Shown here piece after piece: positions 5,094-5,531 of a stretch of DNA of 5,531 bases. The DNA comes from a bacterium. GTDB taxonomy: Bacteria; Arandabacterota; Arandabacteria; Arandabacterales; Arandabacteraceae. A program made the position numbers and the translations under genes. Within the stretch, counting starts at the first letter, position 1. The number at the start of each line of letters is the position of its first letter. The stretch lies in the NCBI GenBank assembly GCA_025774405.1, contig JALGWB010000149.1, positions 1 through 5,531 on the forward strand. Direction: 5' to 3'. Under the pieces are notes generated by a model that worked only from the letters and a program-made list of their open reading frames with translations, did no database searches and was not told where the DNA came from.

Positions 5094-5531
5094 TCATTCT
5101 GGATAGACATTGAGTGCCTCATTCCACTCCTTAAGCTTCCGAACTCGTTCAGCCTTATCGTCTGGCAGGTTCAAGGGTCGCCCCCGCCCATCGATGATGA
5201 TGCCCGCAACCCCACCGGTCACCTCAGTATGAACTGTCTTACCCTTTCCAGCTCCGACATCGAACTTTCTGGTCGGATGAATCGTGACTTTCGCCTTCTC
5301 ATTGACATCTAGCGGGACGAGTGCCATCTCGCCAAACCCGACGCTTCTGGTTTCCTGCCTACCATCGGGCATTTCAAACGTTACCTCCATACATGGATCA
5401 CCAGGTTTTGCTACTCCGACCGGAGCTATGCAGGTTCCCAATCTTATCAGGCAATCCTTGTGGAATACCTCGAGTGCAGCTTTCGGATGAACCTGCGCAA
5501 GTACCCCAAGCTGGGGCATCATGAAGATACT
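5094..5531 (-). CDS. C-terminal part of a MutL/GlmL-like (glutamate mutase L family) protein, 5' end outside window
   Basis: The frame stays open to the window edge: three more codons (Ser-Ile-Phe) precede the first visible Met at 5522, so that Met is internal and 145 C-terminal residues are seen, ending in TGA. Visible marks are LGVLAQVHPKAAL (residues 8-20 of the fragment), LGTCIAPVG (31-39), FDVGAGKGK (90-98) and GGVAGIIIDGRGRPL (106-120), then a charged tail. From memory, this glycine-rich 'D-V-G-x-G-K-G ... G-I-I-D-x-R-G-R-P-L' ending is typical of the long proteins annotated 'glutamate mutase L' (MutL/GlmL). Their N-terminal part has an actin/Hsp70-like ATPase fold, and in clostridia they accompany coenzyme-B12 glutamate mutase. 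The ATPase part is not in the window, so nucleotide binding is inferred. No mutase subunit is visible; the neighbours are membrane proteins, so a role other than mutase reactivation is likely here. The next gene follows after 18 bases. Confidence 0.72.
   Translation of the reverse strand, partial: SIFMMPQLGVLAQVHPKAALEVFHKDCLIRLGTCIAPVGVAKPGDPCMEVTFEMPDGRQETRSVGFGEMALVPLDVNEKAKVTIHPTRKFDVGAGKGKTVHTEVTGGVAGIIIDGRGRPLNLPDDKAERVRKLKEWNEALNVYPE

Noticed and set aside
4863..5312. A 149-codon open frame on the plus strand
   Set aside because: It spans the antisense of two genes and their ribosome-binding gap; the protein resembles nothing and has no domain pattern.

Overview
The window is a gene-dense stretch of bacterial chromosome with every gene on the minus strand, so transcription runs from position 5531 down to position 1. 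Seven consecutive genes are visible, and the largest gap between them is 18 bases. Both end genes run off the window: the first lacks its 5' end and the last lacks its 3' end. The layout looks like one polycistronic operon whose promoter and terminator both lie outside. No RNA gene, mobile element, CRISPR array or non-coding stretch over 300 bases was seen. Base composition is balanced, AGG/AGA arginine codons are common, and TTG starts with strong GGAGG Shine-Dalgarno sequences are used. This points to a non-enterobacterial, probably uncultured lineage. From memory of where similar proteins occur, Chloroflexota or a neighbouring candidate phylum is plausible, but the sequence does not prove it.

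In transcription order: (1) 5531-5094, the C-terminal part of a protein resembling the MutL/GlmL ('glutamate mutase L') ASKHA-type family. (2) 5075-3942, a soluble protein with a duplicated barrel-sandwich (lipoyl/RnfC-like) N-terminus and a C-terminal KOW domain. (3) 3932-2817, a membrane protein with signal peptide, FN3-like outer domain, one transmembrane helix, a large inner domain (DUF6754-like) and a C-terminal helix. (4) 2814-2194, a polytopic membrane protein of about six helices. (5) 2192-1353, a bitopic protein with a large conserved outer domain between two terminal helices. (6) 1356-577, a polytopic membrane protein of about seven helices. (7) 580-1, the N-terminal 193 residues of a lipoate-protein ligase A / LipM-type octanoyltransferase.

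Genes 1-6 look like one functional unit: a probable ATPase-fold protein, a soluble barrel-sandwich/KOW protein and four integral membrane proteins, tightly spaced and apparently translationally coupled. I know of no experimentally assigned function for this set. The simplest inference is a membrane complex with cytosolic partner subunits (transport, signalling or envelope-linked energy use). The lipoyl/octanoyl-transferase gene is joined to it by a 4-base overlap, which is either incidental or a hint that an acyl or lipoyl group is involved.

Two starts were moved from the longest open frame. Gene 4 should begin at ATG 2814 and gene 5 at TTG 2192, which removes apparent overlaps and leaves spacers of 2 and 1 bases.
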